Shown in pieces: positions 23,023 to 34,752 of a DNA stretch of 64,000 bases. How positions within the stretch are numbered: the stretch's first letter is position 1; every line of letters begins with the position of its first letter. The notes beneath the pieces were generated by a model. That model was not told where the DNA came from, did not search any database, and saw nothing but the letters and a program-made list of their open reading frames with translations. A program made the position numbers and the translations under genes. This DNA is from Nectonema munidae (Eukaryota; Nematomorpha; Nectonematoida; Nectonematidae): positions 62,001-126,000 of the forward strand of contig JAUIRK010000897.1 of the NCBI GenBank assembly GCA_030549495.1, given 5' to 3'.

Positions 23023-23312
23023 TTCATATTCCTTCATGAAATCTTTGCTTAGAGATGGACTTTTTGATCTCTGTCGTTTTTTACTTTGTTCCTGATTGTT
23101 GACTTCTTGCTTTTCACTTTCACTAAAACATTTCTCGCCTAACTCATCCTCCTCCAATAATTTCGCTTTTTTTTCATCAACTTCCTCTTCTTCTGCAGCT
23201 GAGTTTGAGGTATCCCTGGATTCTGTAGAAGATGTCTCATTCCTTTTCTTTAATACCTCTTGATCCACATAGTCATCAGGATCATCTTGTATTTTTGACT
23301 CAATTTTTTTAT
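23023..23312 (-). CDS. Spliced coiled-coil gene, exon 5, acidic/basic
   Basis: Acceptor TTTTATTATAG lies just above 23312. Entry phase 1 completes the codon left by exon 4 (G plus AT gives Asp). The block stays open through KKIESKIQDDPDDYVD, a Ser/Thr-rich part, a strongly acidic run (AAEEEEVDEKKAKLLEEDE) and a basic run (KKRQRSKSPSLSKDF). It leaves at donor GTAATT in phase 0, matching exon 6. An alternative reading would begin at an ATG at 23382 and continue past the donor to 22843. That version starts with a hydrophobic stretch, but it is simply intron read-through in the same frame. The composition fits a nuclear, disordered linker. Confidence 0.75.
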
Positions 23313-23755
23313 CTATAATAAAACACAAAGCATTAAAGAAACAACTACTTAGCAAAAAAAGCTGAAAATAGAGAAACCTCATGGATTCTATGTAGTGATT
23401 ATTTACCTATGTTTAATATGAGACAGAAATATTTGGTCCGAAAATATAGTAAGTATAGTTTCAGATCAGGGTTTTACAAAGTAGTTTCCATTGAGTGGTT
23501 GCGCCTTAATTTGTTATTGTTTTTATACTATATTTATTTTTTTGGTAACCCTTTAACTATGTTGCTTTTGTGAACCTTATGAAAGAAGAAAATTAGATAC
23601 AATGACAAAACACACACAATAGAAAGATGGCAAAAAATGATAGTCGTGACTGTATTCTTTTCTAGGGAAAGTAGGAGACTGAATTTACCCGACATTTTTA
23701 AAAGTAGGGATTCCTAGCCTATACTTCCTATTGTTTTTTGCATGCTTATAAGGGA

Positions 23756-24340
23756 CATCTTAACCCTATTAGCGCTGGGAGGCGTTTTACTAAAAAATTA
23801 AAAGTACAAAATTGGTTGAATTATATCCCTTCAAATTTCGTGACTTTTCCTAAAATCGCTAGTTGCATCTTTTGATACCATTTTAATGGTAGTTGAATGA
23901 CCATCTCATGTCAAAAACTGTCAATCAAAATTAAAACTTTTCAACAAAATTTTGACATTAATTGTAGTTACCCTTATAACTTGGGTCTATATTATATACT
24001 ACCTTGAAGATTTATAATTATATACAGTTTTGAACGTATAACACTTTATATATCTAATTTTTTTTCACTAATCAGGGCTACTTTTTACAAAATGTCAATG
24101 AAAATTTGTATTGATTAGAAATATATCTAATAAAATATTCCTTCAAATTTTACATAAAATATATGTTTTTATACTAAATGAACCATTCTAGTTTTATTTC
24201 TGAAATCAGTTTTTGCATTTAGAGGTTTTAAAATGTCTTAAAGTGTCAATCAAATGTTTGATTCACGTCTAATGTCTACTGAAATATTATTGAAATTTAA
24301 ATAAAATATCTGTTTTTATACCAAATGGAAAATGTTGGTT
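23756..24340 (+). repeat. Repeat R2, truncated copy (plus orientation)
   Basis: Starts TTAACCCTATTAGCGCTGGG, the R2 terminus also seen inverted at about 61855-61878. It continues with the R2 signatures (ATGGTAGTTGAATGA, TATACAGTTTTGAACG) into the first tandem units before truncation at about 24340. Confidence 0.8.
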
Positions 24341-25109
24341 TCCTGAATTCCTCTCTCATCCAGTTCAGTCTGAATTTGGAGTGAAAACTAACAATGAGTT
24401 GTAAGAAATTACGCCATTTTCTCATTATTTCAATCAGCTCTCATCTTTGAAGCAATGCAGAAGTACAAAGATATGCCAGTATTTGGTTTCAAACCGATGA
24501 TATATAATAAATAATCTCGTCATGCATTCATAAAATAAACCGTGTAATATAACTTATTACTTTACACATGCGAAAAAGTAACCATCTCTTCATTATATCT
24601 CGTTGACGTTTGAGACACAACTTTATCAAGACAGTTTGGGGTGAATATATAAAATAAAGAAAGTAAAAATATTTACAAATAGCTATAACTTTTCTTGAAG
24701 GGTATCAGTAAACTTACGGTACATTCTTATAACAAAACTTGATTTGCGAAAGGATTATTTGTTTCTTATGACTATATATTATTTGATATATAAGAAAAAT
24801 TTGTATGAAAAAGTTTGCTAGTAAATTTTGTATAAAAAGCGAATCATAGAACAATTTTATAGACTTTTTTATAAAGAAAAAAAACTTGTTTATTCCTATG
24901 GAAATTCATTGATTCGTTTCCAAAAAAATCTGAGAAGAAAAGTCGAAAAATTTGAAAATGGCCTTCCAAGGCCCTATACGGCAATTGAAGGCAGTAAAAA
25001 TTTTGCGGCCATGTGAGGATCAGAATCCTTTGAAAGAGAAAAAAATCTGTTAAAAATAAATCTTTAAAAGTTTTTCCAAACATTGAAGAAAATAAAAAAA
25101 TAGTTATCA
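24341..25109. other. AT-rich intron sequence, nothing recognised
   Basis: Two overlapping opposite-strand open frames (24828-25110) carry no recognisable motif. Confidence 0.5.
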
Positions 25110-25760
25110 AGAAATGATCATCATAGAATACATACTGTAAAGTATAGAAGAAATGACGTAGAGACTTCCAGACGATAACAAATTTGTAGCCAAAACGATG
25201 GCGGTCCTATGGAGATACCTAATTTACTGTCAAATAAAATATATTTCACAGACACGTTTATATATTTGACATTGATTATTTTTTGACAGGTTTTATTGAT
25301 CCCTTTCAATTCTACATACTTGAAAATAGATATATATGTATAAAACCTTTTTTTAAGAAAAAATATTTTAATTTTGACATGGGCTGTCATATTTAAATTA
25401 TTTTTTGTCAGGTTTGACTGATTTTCATAAAAAAAGGAATATCACCAGTAAACATAGCGTAATTGAAAATGGATATATGTGTAAATAACATTATATAATT
25501 ATTTGGATAAGGGTTTCTTTTTGAGATAAATAATTTTTTACAGGTTTGAATACTTGGAAATCGGTATATATGTGTAAATAACTTTATATAATTATTTAGA
25601 AGTTTGTTTTGAGATGAACTGTCAAATATAAATCAATTTTTTGACAGATTAGTTTAATTTTGATCAAAAATCGACATTACCACTGAATTATATATATATA
25701 TTACTGAATATATAGTTGAAATATATTTGTAACATTAAAAATATTTATAAAAACTTATTA
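25110..25760 (-). repeat. Repeat R3, minus copy: single hairpin arm plus about four degenerate 150-base-type units
   Basis: Inverted relative of 57340-59070. It begins with ATCATAGAATACATACTGTA, then a block with GACGTAGAGACTTCCAG and AATTTGTAGCC. Units follow with TTTTTGACAGG or TTTTTGTCAGG at about 25272, 25405, 25535 and 25638. Units here are far more diverged than those at 57-58 kb. Confidence 0.7.
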
Positions 25761-25770
25761 ATATCTGACT

Positions 25771-27524
25771 TTACCACTTAATCATCACTAGGGCGAATAA
25801 AGTCAATAAATAAAAATATTACACAAAAAGCGTTTCACTAAGGTTTTTAAAGTTTTTGACTACAAAAAAGCAAAAAAAATTTTTTTAAGGTCAATAAAGT
25901 CAATTTTTTTTGTAAAAGTCAATTTTTTAAATTTTTGTGTAGGAAAGATAAACATTGTAGAACAAAAGAAATGTAATGAAAAAAACTAATTTACTAAGAA
26001 AAAGTGTTTTAAAATTTTTTCAATCGATTTCATTCTATCTTTTTTGTTATGTCAGTATCATCGGTCCCACTAAAATGAGTAAATAATTTTATCCTATCTA
26101 TTAACGTTGTAATGGCGGAAAATGGAGAATTGAGTAAATTATTTGAAAAAAATGGCAGATTTTTCAGTATGTTCCACTAATCAAAAACGAAAGTATTTAG
26201 AAACAGGAGACAAAATATTTTCAAAAAAAATTGTTAAATGCTTCTTAGAAGCAAATATTCCATTGCACAAACTTTCGCATCCTTCAATAAAAAGTCTTTT
26301 TATGGACCTTGGGCACTCACCCCCTTCTGTTTCTACCAGCCGCAGCATAGTTTCTGATCTATCTTTTGAACTAATGAATAAAATAAAAGACAAAATTGAA
26401 AATAAGGAAGTTTTTCTTATTGTCGATGAAAGCATTGTTAAGGATATAAGTTATGTTGATGTTTTAATTGGCATTGCTGATGAACCTGGGAAATCTTGGC
26501 TAGTTACTTGTAGACCATTGGATGAAAATATTAATTCCAAAAAATTGTTTGAAATTGTAGATGATATCTTGAAAAATTTTCAAGTATCAAAAAATCATTT
26601 TCTCCTACTTCTGACAGATGCTGCGAGCTACAATATCGTGACGGGTGATGTACTGAAACACATTTACCCTAATCTTTTTCACGTCACATGCACCGCCCAT
26701 CTACTACACAATTGCGCAATGCGAGTCAAATCTTTTTTTAAGGAAGTTGACGAGCTAATAAGCACTCTGAAAATGGCAACGATTAAAAATAAAAGCAGAA
26801 GAGCTCTTTTCAAAACAATAGGATATCCTCCAGCGCCAATAGTAACCAGATGGGCAAATTGGCTTAATGCAGCTGATTATTACTGCAACAACTTACCTCT
26901 TGTGAGGAAAATTGCGAGCGAATTTGAAGATGAGGATGGGATTTTGGTCAAAAGGGCTAAAAAGAAGGCTGAAAATGATGACCTTTTTGCTCAGTTAATA
27001 AAAATTAAACAAAATTATATGAAGCTTGCTGGAATCATAGAAAAAATTGAATCGACGACTTTTACAGTACAAAATGCCTATGATGTTATTAAGTCTTTAT
27101 CATTTGACAAAGATGATTGCAAAATTCGACCTTATCTGGACAAAAGAATAGAAAAGAATGACTTGAAAAAAATTGTAGAAATGAGTAACCGAGAAATATC
27201 TCCAAGCATATACTTGAAGCTGCAGAACTGTCCTGCAACAACATGCTCTGTTGAAAGATCTTTTTCAATGCTGAAAAAACTGCTGGCTAATAGATCGTAA
27301 TTTTTTACCTCAAAATGTTATTAATTATTTTTTATTTTACTTTAATTCTTCAGACTATTTATCTTGCATAATAAAGTTTTTTTCATTGCATCAACTATTT
27401 TTATTAAAAATCAAAAGTAAAAATTTTAGGTCAATTTTTTCTCTCAAAAAGTCAATTTTTTTTTCTAAAAGTCAATTTTTTCATAATTTATAGGTCAATT
27501 TCTGTTTACCACTTAATCATCACT
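25771..27524 (+). mobile_element. hAT-like element flanked by a 19-base direct repeat
   Basis: Surrounds the intact transposase at 26152-27300. Both flanks carry clusters of the motif GTCAATTTTTT in the same orientation (about 25891-25938 and 27421-27505). TTACCACTTAATCATCACT is present at 25771-25789 and 27506-27524. The exact termini and an 8-base target duplication, usual for hAT, could not be fixed. Confidence 0.6.
26152..27300 (+). CDS. hAT-family transposase-like protein, intact
   Basis: An uninterrupted 382-residue frame from the first in-frame ATG. It resembles the short hAT-like proteins that lack a clear N-terminal zinc finger and are related to the CGGBP1-type group. Visible features in order: FLIVDESIVKDISYVDVLIG (first DDE-like strand with Asp), then LLLTDAASYN (second Asp), and HVTCTAHLLHNCAMRV, a CxxH-type hAT signature. 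PIVTRWANWLNAADYYCNNL follows, and the C-terminal dimerisation motif CPATTCSVERSFSMLKKLL. Absence of stops over 1.1 kb, among otherwise decayed elements, suggests a young insertion or selection on the protein. It lies in intron 4 of the spliced gene, antisense to it. Whether it can still move is unknown. Confidence 0.8.
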   Translation: MADFSVCSTNQKRKYLETGDKIFSKKIVKCFLEANIPLHKLSHPSIKSLFMDLGHSPPSVSTSRSIVSDLSFELMNKIKDKIENKEVFLIVDESIVKDISYVDVLIGIADEPGKSWLVTCRPLDENINSKKLFEIVDDILKNFQVSKNHFLLLLTDAASYNIVTGDVLKHIYPNLFHVTCTAHLLHNCAMRVKSFFKEVDELISTLKMATIKNKSRRALFKTIGYPPAPIVTRWANWLNAADYYCNNLPLVRKIASEFEDEDGILVKRAKKKAENDDLFAQLIKIKQNYMKLAGIIEKIESTTFTVQNAYDVIKSLSFDKDDCKIRPYLDKRIEKNDLKKIVEMSNREISPSIYLKLQNCPATTCSVERSFSMLKKLLANRS

Positions 27525-27796
27525 TAAGCGAACAAATTTAGCTCAGCACTAATAGAGTTAAGCCTGCTGCATGGGACAAGTATAGAAGTTGTGTATATGT
27601 AGTTTTCTTATTATGTTGGGATTTTATAACAGGCATTTTAATTTCCTTCTTATGGAATTAATTAAGCAAAAAGACTATAAAATAAATTTAATTAAAATAG
27701 TTTGAAATTCATTTCGAAAATAAATCAAATAAAATCAGAAGCATGACTGAAATAATTGGATATTGGATATTGTTGAATATAAAGATAAGTTTTTGA

Positions 27797-28122
27797 TGTT
27801 GAGAGTACAGATGAAGAATGGAAGAATCTACAACTTGAGAAGTGCGTCTTCAAAGACCACCAAAAGATACGTTGAATGCAGTGATCACTGCGATGCTTAT
27901 TTTATTGAGCAAATGAAACAAACAATCAAAAACTACAGCATTGTGAAAGCATTTTGTACAACTATCTCAAAAGACATGATGCAACTAACTGGTCGAGTAT
28001 TTGGACGCAAGTTAGGAAATAAGGGCAAAAAGTCTTTGATAGGGGGCAAAACAGAAAACACGTGCGAGACATCAACTATTAATGAACGTATAAATCGTAA
28101 AAAGTTGGACTCAAACATTTAG
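27797..28122 (+). CDS. Small ORF with possible FLYWCH-like zinc finger, uncertain
   Basis: Open from ATG 27797 for 108 residues. The first half, GRIYNLRSASSKTTKRYVEC then SDHCDAYF, has the spacing of a FLYWCH finger (aromatic-rich strand, Cys, then Cys). The closing His pair is not seen. The second half is basic. FLYWCH fingers occur in MULE-type transposons, and a related fragment is at 52704-53004. It could equally be a chance open frame. Confidence 0.25.
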
Positions 28123-28639
28123 AAAGCAGGATTGGGAGTCTAAGTCGAGAGTTGAAGATTTTAAAAGGATAGGAGTCGGAGTCTGCATCTAATTAAATTG
28201 AGAAGTCCAAGTCAGAGTCGGTTTTTTAAGTAGTAAAAATTTTTGCTTTAAGTATTTTAAATAAAAAAAATAGTTAAATCTTTGTAAACATATGGAGTGA
28301 GTCTTATTTAGTCGAAGTCGGAAGCGAAGAGTGGCATAGAATTTATTTTCAGTCGTCTTATGAGTGAGTACTAGGAGTCGGAATCGGACTGGGTAATAAT
28401 TCAAGGTGTTTGTATGGATTCGATTAATGGGTATAGAGTGAATGCTTTTTAAAATACTATTAAAATAATAAAATTGGTAGTTCATTGGCTTATCCGATTG
28501 AGAATATTTGTTCAGATATAAATGATAGAAAAAGGCTCGATTTCTTTTATAATGATGAAGATCATTTTTATATAAAGAGTCTGGAGGAAAAATTATGAAT
28601 TAAGTTTTTCAAAGTTGTCGATGAAATGGTATAAATAAA

Positions 28640-28750
28640 GGTACTTTAATCGAGTAGGCTCAATTGCGCCTATTGAATCGAAACATGAGGAAAATAGGCT
28701 TGATACGGTATCGAACCCAAGACCTAGAGTTATCGAAACTTAATTTTTAA
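28640..28750 (-). mobile_element. tRNA-derived SINE, inverted copy
   Basis: Reverse complement matches 63715-63850: tRNA-like head with TCGATAACTC, GGTCTTGG-like and GTTCGATACC (B-box-like), then CAATTGAGC-type body sequence. About 110 bases remain. Confidence 0.65.
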
Positions 28751-28959
28751 GGATTTAATAATTCAATTCAAAGAAAAATTAAACAAAAAGTGTGAAAATA
28801 TTGCGTATCTACAAAGGGATTTCAATTCGGAAAAAAAGAAATTAGAAGCTTTTGATCTTTGAATAAAAATGCAATACATGTAGATGCTGTTTTCGAAGCT
28901 TCAAATTATATTTATAAATATAATCCTAAAGACATATATTCGAATTTATGTATTTTAAT

Positions 28960-29110
28960 ACGTAGTATTCTAAATGTTAGTTAGAACACTTTAGTGGCAA
29001 TAGCGAGTGGCGAAAGATCTTTTTCGAAGTTTAAGATTTAAAAAAAATTTTCTTATATCAACTTTGGATCAAGTTCGTTAAATTGTTTAGCAAGTATATC
29101 AATTGAACAC
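28960..29110 (+). pseudogene. hAT transposase C-terminal fragment
   Basis: One frame reads VAIASGERSFSKFKI followed after a stop by residues ending ASISIEH, the wording of the hAT dimerisation domain end. The rest is lost. Confidence 0.55.
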
Positions 29111-29304
29111 AAATGCTAAAAAAATATATATAGATTTAAATGAATTGATTAGAGACTTTGTCTTGTGAAAGGAGGAAAATTTTATTGATTTTTTTTCATG
29201 ATTTACGTTACACAGAATCAATAAATATGAATCAATTGATTTAAAATCTGATGAGAATCGCAAGCCATCCATTGGTATCATAGCCTCAATACCCAACGTT
29301 TTTG

Positions 29305-30893
29305 TTAGGGGGTGGAATAGGCTTTTAATTTGAAAATGAAGTAGTCTACCAGGCACACATACAGGAATTGATGAAAGGATATTTGATTCATAGAGAAAAC
29401 AAATAACTGAAGGCTGGATAGTTTTATATGAATGAATGTAGTCTAAAGGCAAAGAGTCTACTAGACACCCTGCGATGTTTATATGGGAAAAATGTGATTG
29501 ATTCAGGGGCAAGGGTATAAAATGAAGTTATAATTGTGTAAACAAAAATAAAACAAAAAATTAAGATAGCATTATTTCATTTTACTCAACATCATTCAAA
29601 AATAGTTTAAAAGCTAAATTGATACAAGCTACAAAAAGTAAATAACTTAACATTTTGCAATGATTTGCCTTTTATAATAACTTTTAAGGAAAAAAGTCTA
29701 TCAGAAAAAGTTATAGAGCTTCAAAAAAACTAAAAAATTTTAGAGCATAACTTAAGTTTTTTGAAAACTAATTTGACGTATCCCCTACAGCATACTCTAT
29801 GGGTGGCATGGAAGGTTGGTTGAGATGATGGACTCAGCACGGAAGCCTCTGGATTTGATTCCTCATCGATACGAATTTGTTCATAGTTTGACATAAGCGG
29901 TACATCAGTGCCTGGTCAATGAAAATACATACGCTGCACCTTACCTTTTACTCAAAATTGAAAAATTTGCTACATAATTAACATAAGAGAGAAAGGAAAC
30001 AAAATAAACTAATAAAGCAATTTTCACTATTTTAAAATGGAACCGCCTGTTCTCAGAATAATTTCAAAATAATAGGAGGCATAAAGAATTAGAGTTTATT
30101 TGATATTTTCAAGTTTTTATAAGCACCAAAAGCCAACGTTTAAGTAGTTAACCCTTATAATTAAAAAATTATTTAAACTAGCGGTCGACAGACAATTCGT
30201 CCCATAGATAATTCGCCCCATAGACAATTTGCCCCATGGACAAATTGTCTCATAGGCTATTTGTTTCATCCATCTTTGCTTATTATGTGTAAAATTATTA
30301 AAAAATTTTATATTCTTGTTTATTTTATCACTATTATATTATTAAATTATTTCAAATTAATCATTTTATCTCTTAATTTTTTTTAGAATTGTCCATGTGA
30401 CAAAATGTCTTATGAAAATAACGGGACGAATTGTCCATGAAACAAAATGTCTTATGAAAATAATGGGGCGAATTGTCCATGGGACGAACTGTCTTATGAA
30501 AATAATGGTGCGAATTGTCCATGGGACGAACTGTCTTATGAAAATAATGGGGCGAAATGTCTGAGGACCAAACCAACATAAATCAAAGTATACGAGAAAA
30601 GAAAATCATTGCGTTTTTTTTTGAATATTTCCGTCTATAAATAAAATTCTGACAGCTGTCATAAATAAATCAAGTACATTTTTAACAACTGAAACATTTT
30701 GTTTCGATATTATATTTTTATTATAAAAATCAACAAATTTTCTTAAAAAAATGATTTAATTAATTATGTAGTGTCACTTATAAAATTTAACAATCGAACA
30801 TTATAAAAAATATCTCTGCTCAAATATTAAGCAAATAGCTTGCTTTTAAACTGGATAGATGTCAAAATATTCATTCCCAAATAACTATTGAAA
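29305..30893 (+). repeat. Dispersed repeat R1, copy C
   Basis: Starts at GGGGTGGAATAGGC-like sequence (5'-truncated relative to copies A and B). It runs through the same landmarks as copy A in reverse orientation and ends near CATTCCCAAATAACTATT, the partner of the very first bases of the window. It provides the empty site for the SINE at 1257-1450 and carries its own M1 copy. Confidence 0.8.
30193..30571. mobile_element. MITE family M1, third copy
   Basis: Starts CGACAGACAATTCG and ends GGGGCGAAATGTCTGAGGACC (compared in parts). It contains the 42-base array in inverted orientation relative to 340-525. The flanks have similar AAACTAGC and AAACCAAC, a possible decayed target duplication. Confidence 0.6.
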
Positions 30894-31225
30894 AAAATAA
30901 AGTTTTCAAATGTTACAAAATGTAACAAACGTAGTGATAAAGATTAAGTGACTTTTGTTGAAAAAAAATTCTTAGCGCGAGTCTAACAATATTCATTGAT
31001 ATAAAATTGTAACGATTGATAACTATTTTTAGATAGAAAACTAGAGAAAGCGGAAGAGAAAAACAGAGGAGAGAGAAAAAGAAATAGAATCACTGTGATA
31101 GAAGATGAGAAAATCTAGTGGATCATCAATATGTGTTTGCTCAAAAATACTATAAAGAGGAGACACTGTGATAAACATTGCTTACTTATTGTGTGCATAT
31201 TGAAGCAATGGATTATTATTATATA

Positions 31226-34160
31226 GCTACGTATCACCTAAACGGCCAGTTCTAGTGACAGATACATTCCTACTCCCAAACAGTGCCCTATTTGCATCGG
31301 CTCAACTTGTACTTTCTACAGGCCCAATAGACCATTTTCGTATGCTAGGCATTTTAATTTTGCACTAGCTTCCGGGGGGTTGGAATTTTACTACCACAAC
31401 CAAGACTTGTGGCAGCGGCGATACCCTCAACTTCCTGGCTCCGACCCATTGTCAATGCTTCTGTCGGTTCTATTCTCATTTTGCCTGGGTTAGTATCAGC
31501 AGTAAAAAATACTCACATATCGTTCGCAGGAACCACTCGAAGCTTATGGGCCCGAAACTTAACTATCACTCAACAAAGTCTCGTATGGCAGACTGAAGCA
31601 ACATTCTCTTCCTTCCAGATATCCCAGCAATTGTGCATAGATTGCAAAGCAATACACACATCGTTGAAGCTCTTAATTGGAAGCACAGGGTGTTAGCAGT
31701 TCATGATTCACTGGGTGAAGCTTCTTGCAGAAATCATTATCCATCAGTTCTGCATAGCCTGCTATCTCTATCAGTATTCTGTGATTTTGTGGTCCTCCTA
31801 CTTGTCGTCATCTTTGTTCACCTATCAACTGTTAGAGAATTGCTATAGTGAGTTGGGCAACTCCAGTGTACAACTTTTCAAGAACCTCTAAGCTCTATCT
31901 GTAGGATTGATCCTTTGGGATAGTGATCCATCTTACAATTACACTAATTTTCTGCAAACTGTGATAGATTCTGTCATAAGTGTTACCCCGACCCTCGAAC
32001 CTTACCTATCAAATTTGATGACTCATCATACTAAAATCTTGCTAGACTTTGGAGACATAGGAGCAATACGGTCAAGAAAAGTTGCATGCTCACCCACATT
32101 TGCAAGATCAGAATGGTTTCCTAAAGATGTATCGATTTGGCACTGCTAGTCTTTCTACCGATCATGATCTATTGCTAGAGATAACAGACTCTTTTGTTAT
32201 AGAGTATGTGGTTCACTTTTACATTAAGAATCATTTTCTTCCTCCTATTGTCCCTTCTAATCTCAACCATTCTTAAAGCAAGAAATCCTCAGTCATTGCT
32301 TGATCGCTCCTCTATCTTAATGGTCCAAAGTTGTTTTCTTTCCTCATCAAGTGTCCAACTACTACGGTGAAACCTTAACCCTCCTGAATGACAAGTCTAT
32401 AACACCACATCAATCCTTTGTAGATCAGCTGTACAATCCAGATGCTTTAAAGCTTCTAGAACGAAAGCAGCCTAGAGCCACTTGGCATACGCCCTTGATC
32501 CTCGAAATGCTGTCGAGGGAAACCATCGATATTTCCAGCTACTTGGCACAAATTGAAGAACTACATGCTATCCCCCAGAGTGGGTTGTTATCCAGCTCAT
32601 GCCTAAGGAGCGCGAACTTAAAATAACACCCAGAGAATTTTTTATTTTAACTCTGGAATGTCGAATGATGTGTTCTGCATGCAAGAGAAATCTCGTGGAA
32701 CACATCCTTCCATTCTTTCTGGAGCAGACAATGACAGGAATGGCCATAAAACGACAAATCGAGAGACTCATAACCCTTTCCAGCACCACGTCACACACCT
32801 GGGTGAGCCTGGTCCTAGACCTAGAGCAGTGGGACTTTACATTCAGACCAGTGTTCCAATCATCGGTAGTAATCAATGAAGTATTCGAAAATGTCCATTA
32901 CCACAACGCCTTAAAAACTTTTTTGGACTCAACCTTGGTCTCTTCTAACAAGTTCTGCCCTCCGGGGAGTTTTTCTCGCTTCCATCAATGGACTGGTCAT
33001 GCAGGCGGCAACCAGGGAATTTTCGAAAAACACTAGTCTGTCATCACCATTCTCATAATCAAAAATGCCATGCGCTCCTTCCCTTTGTATTATATCAGCT
33101 AATAACAACCAGGTTCCAGTAAACTCTAACAGTAGAGCACTGCTAGACACTATAAAAAGCACATTGGCAGCGCACTTCCAAAAAGTAGGATTATCTTTGA
33201 AGATATCGGACACTTGGTGTGTTAATGTCTTGCCAACGTAATTATTACTATAAAGATCGCCTAGTGAATAACAGGTTGAACGCCGTATTGCGAGCTTTTT
33301 CTGGAGGAACAGAGGCCAATCTAGGGTTGCGCACAATAATAACGACAGCCATTTTTGGTTGTGCCAACATAGCTATGACTCTCTCTCTCTCTTATCCCCT
33401 TCCTGGCTCTCTCTAGTCCCTTATCGAGTGTTACTCGGCACGGTTGCTCACCCCTAGATACTCCTCTTTATCGTTACTATCTTACAACCAGCTATCACTA
33501 CTGTCTATTTTCAATACATCTCTCAGTTATTTTCCATTTTTACAGCTTACTGCTTTCTTGTATTCTGGGCATAGAGACCCACTAACTGAATGTTTATCTA
33601 TTCTCAAGCATCTCTGGTCCAAATACCCTCTGCAGATGGATATTGCAAAGGTATTACGCCTCAGACTAGGTTCCATTATCGAACATACGATGGAAACTAT
33701 GATTTTAGACTCTTACAGCCTCAACGTCATAAAACCACAAAGCCTTGAAGGCTTTCCTACGTCAGTCATCGCTAGTGAAGAACCGTGTTATTAAATCAAT
33801 GATTGTAGCGGTCTTTGAAACAGAAAAACACGCTCTCATTTCGACACTGATAGCAATCAGACCAGTGAACTTGTCATTGCTTTAAAGCATCATGGAGTCT
33901 TCTTCCATTGGTCATAGTTTCAATATCCAACGTTTTTAACAGAGTCTCATCAGTTGTCCGTCACGTAGCTCTCTCCGATGATTCCTCAGAATCAACTGTT
34001 AAATCATCTGATGTTAGGTCAATGCTTTTTATCAAACAGCGCTTCCATCCTTCACATTTCCAAACCTCCACCTTTGAAGATGCCATTCTAGGAACTAAGC
34101 TAACAGAATTTTTCTCTTTTTGCTCTGAGCACTCACTCAGTGCATCCATAAGGTAAAATA
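31226..34160 (+). pseudogene. Endogenous negative-strand RNA virus L (polymerase) remnant
   Basis: A GC-richer block without introns whose translation, in pieces across all three plus frames, follows the order of a Mononegavirales/chuvirus-like L protein. HLNGPVL (about 31240) matches the conserved HLNSP-type start. NDKSIT (about 32388) and MPKEREL (32599) precede the polymerase core. LVLDLEQWDF (about 32810) corresponds to motif A. The site of motif C reads NNNQ (33101-33112) where GDNQ is expected, so a catalytic Asp is changed. A GHRDPL block and DSYSLN (about 33560-33720) follow. At least six frame changes separate these pieces, and the region after about 34160 (cap and methyltransferase parts) is absent. 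It is a dead fossil in intron 4 of the minus-strand gene, in opposite orientation. Chuvirus versus rhabdovirus ancestry cannot be settled here. Confidence 0.8.
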
Positions 34161-34279
34161 TTTTTTGAAAATTGTTTTTTAGCATTTTACGATTTTTATA
34201 TTTAAATATATAATAAGATCTCGCAAGTTGTCTCCCTGGAGGTTTTGCCAGACCTCTGATATATTATTATATATATATA

Positions 34280-34752
34280 CAGCCACGTAGCTAGCTATGG
34301 GACACATGGGGCCGGGCCCCTCTATCTAAGTCATAGGTCTCACCATTTGAAAATTGAAATTTCCAAATTAAAATGAAATAATGAATTTATTTTTGACAAT
34401 GGGCTTATACTAACAATATAAGGTAAATAAAATCAAAATATAGAAAAAGTATTGATATCATTGACGGTAACAATCTTTGTTAAGATGGGCCTTCTACCTG
34501 TAATAAGAAAGCAAATTCACAATAAAAAATTTCTCTTTGCTATGAGAAACGAAGATAAATATTAACCATGATAAAATCTAAAACCTCAACAAAGAAATAG
34601 GACACAAGTAGAGAAAGGAGCTTATAAACACAAAGAGAAGAGTGGTTATAAGCAGAATTTGATGCTTTAATTTTAGACAAAGCCAGTAGGTAAGCATGTA
34701 TATTAGTGCCCCATTTGGCCCTTCCAAATATAAATTTCTGGCTACGTTACTG
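34280..34752. mobile_element. hAT-type MITE with 8-base target duplication
   Basis: The left end is CAGCCACGTAGCTAG; the right end inverted is CAGTAACGTAGCCAG. TATATATA flanks both sides (34272-34279 and 34753-34760). There is no coding capacity. It inserted about 120 bases beyond the viral remnant. Confidence 0.8.

Noticed and set aside
22843..23382. 179-residue minus-strand frame starting with a hydrophobic, signal-peptide-like stretch
   Set aside because: Only its middle (23023-23312) is bounded by splice sites in the right phase; both ends look like intron read-through.
24828..25390. Overlapping short frames on both strands
   Set aside because: Partly within the R3 repeat; AT-rich translation without motifs.
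31409..33794. Many separate small proteins on the plus strand and their minus-strand overlaps
   Set aside because: The plus frames are consecutive broken pieces of one viral L-like remnant; minus frames such as 32568-32876 and 32929-33336 are shadows.
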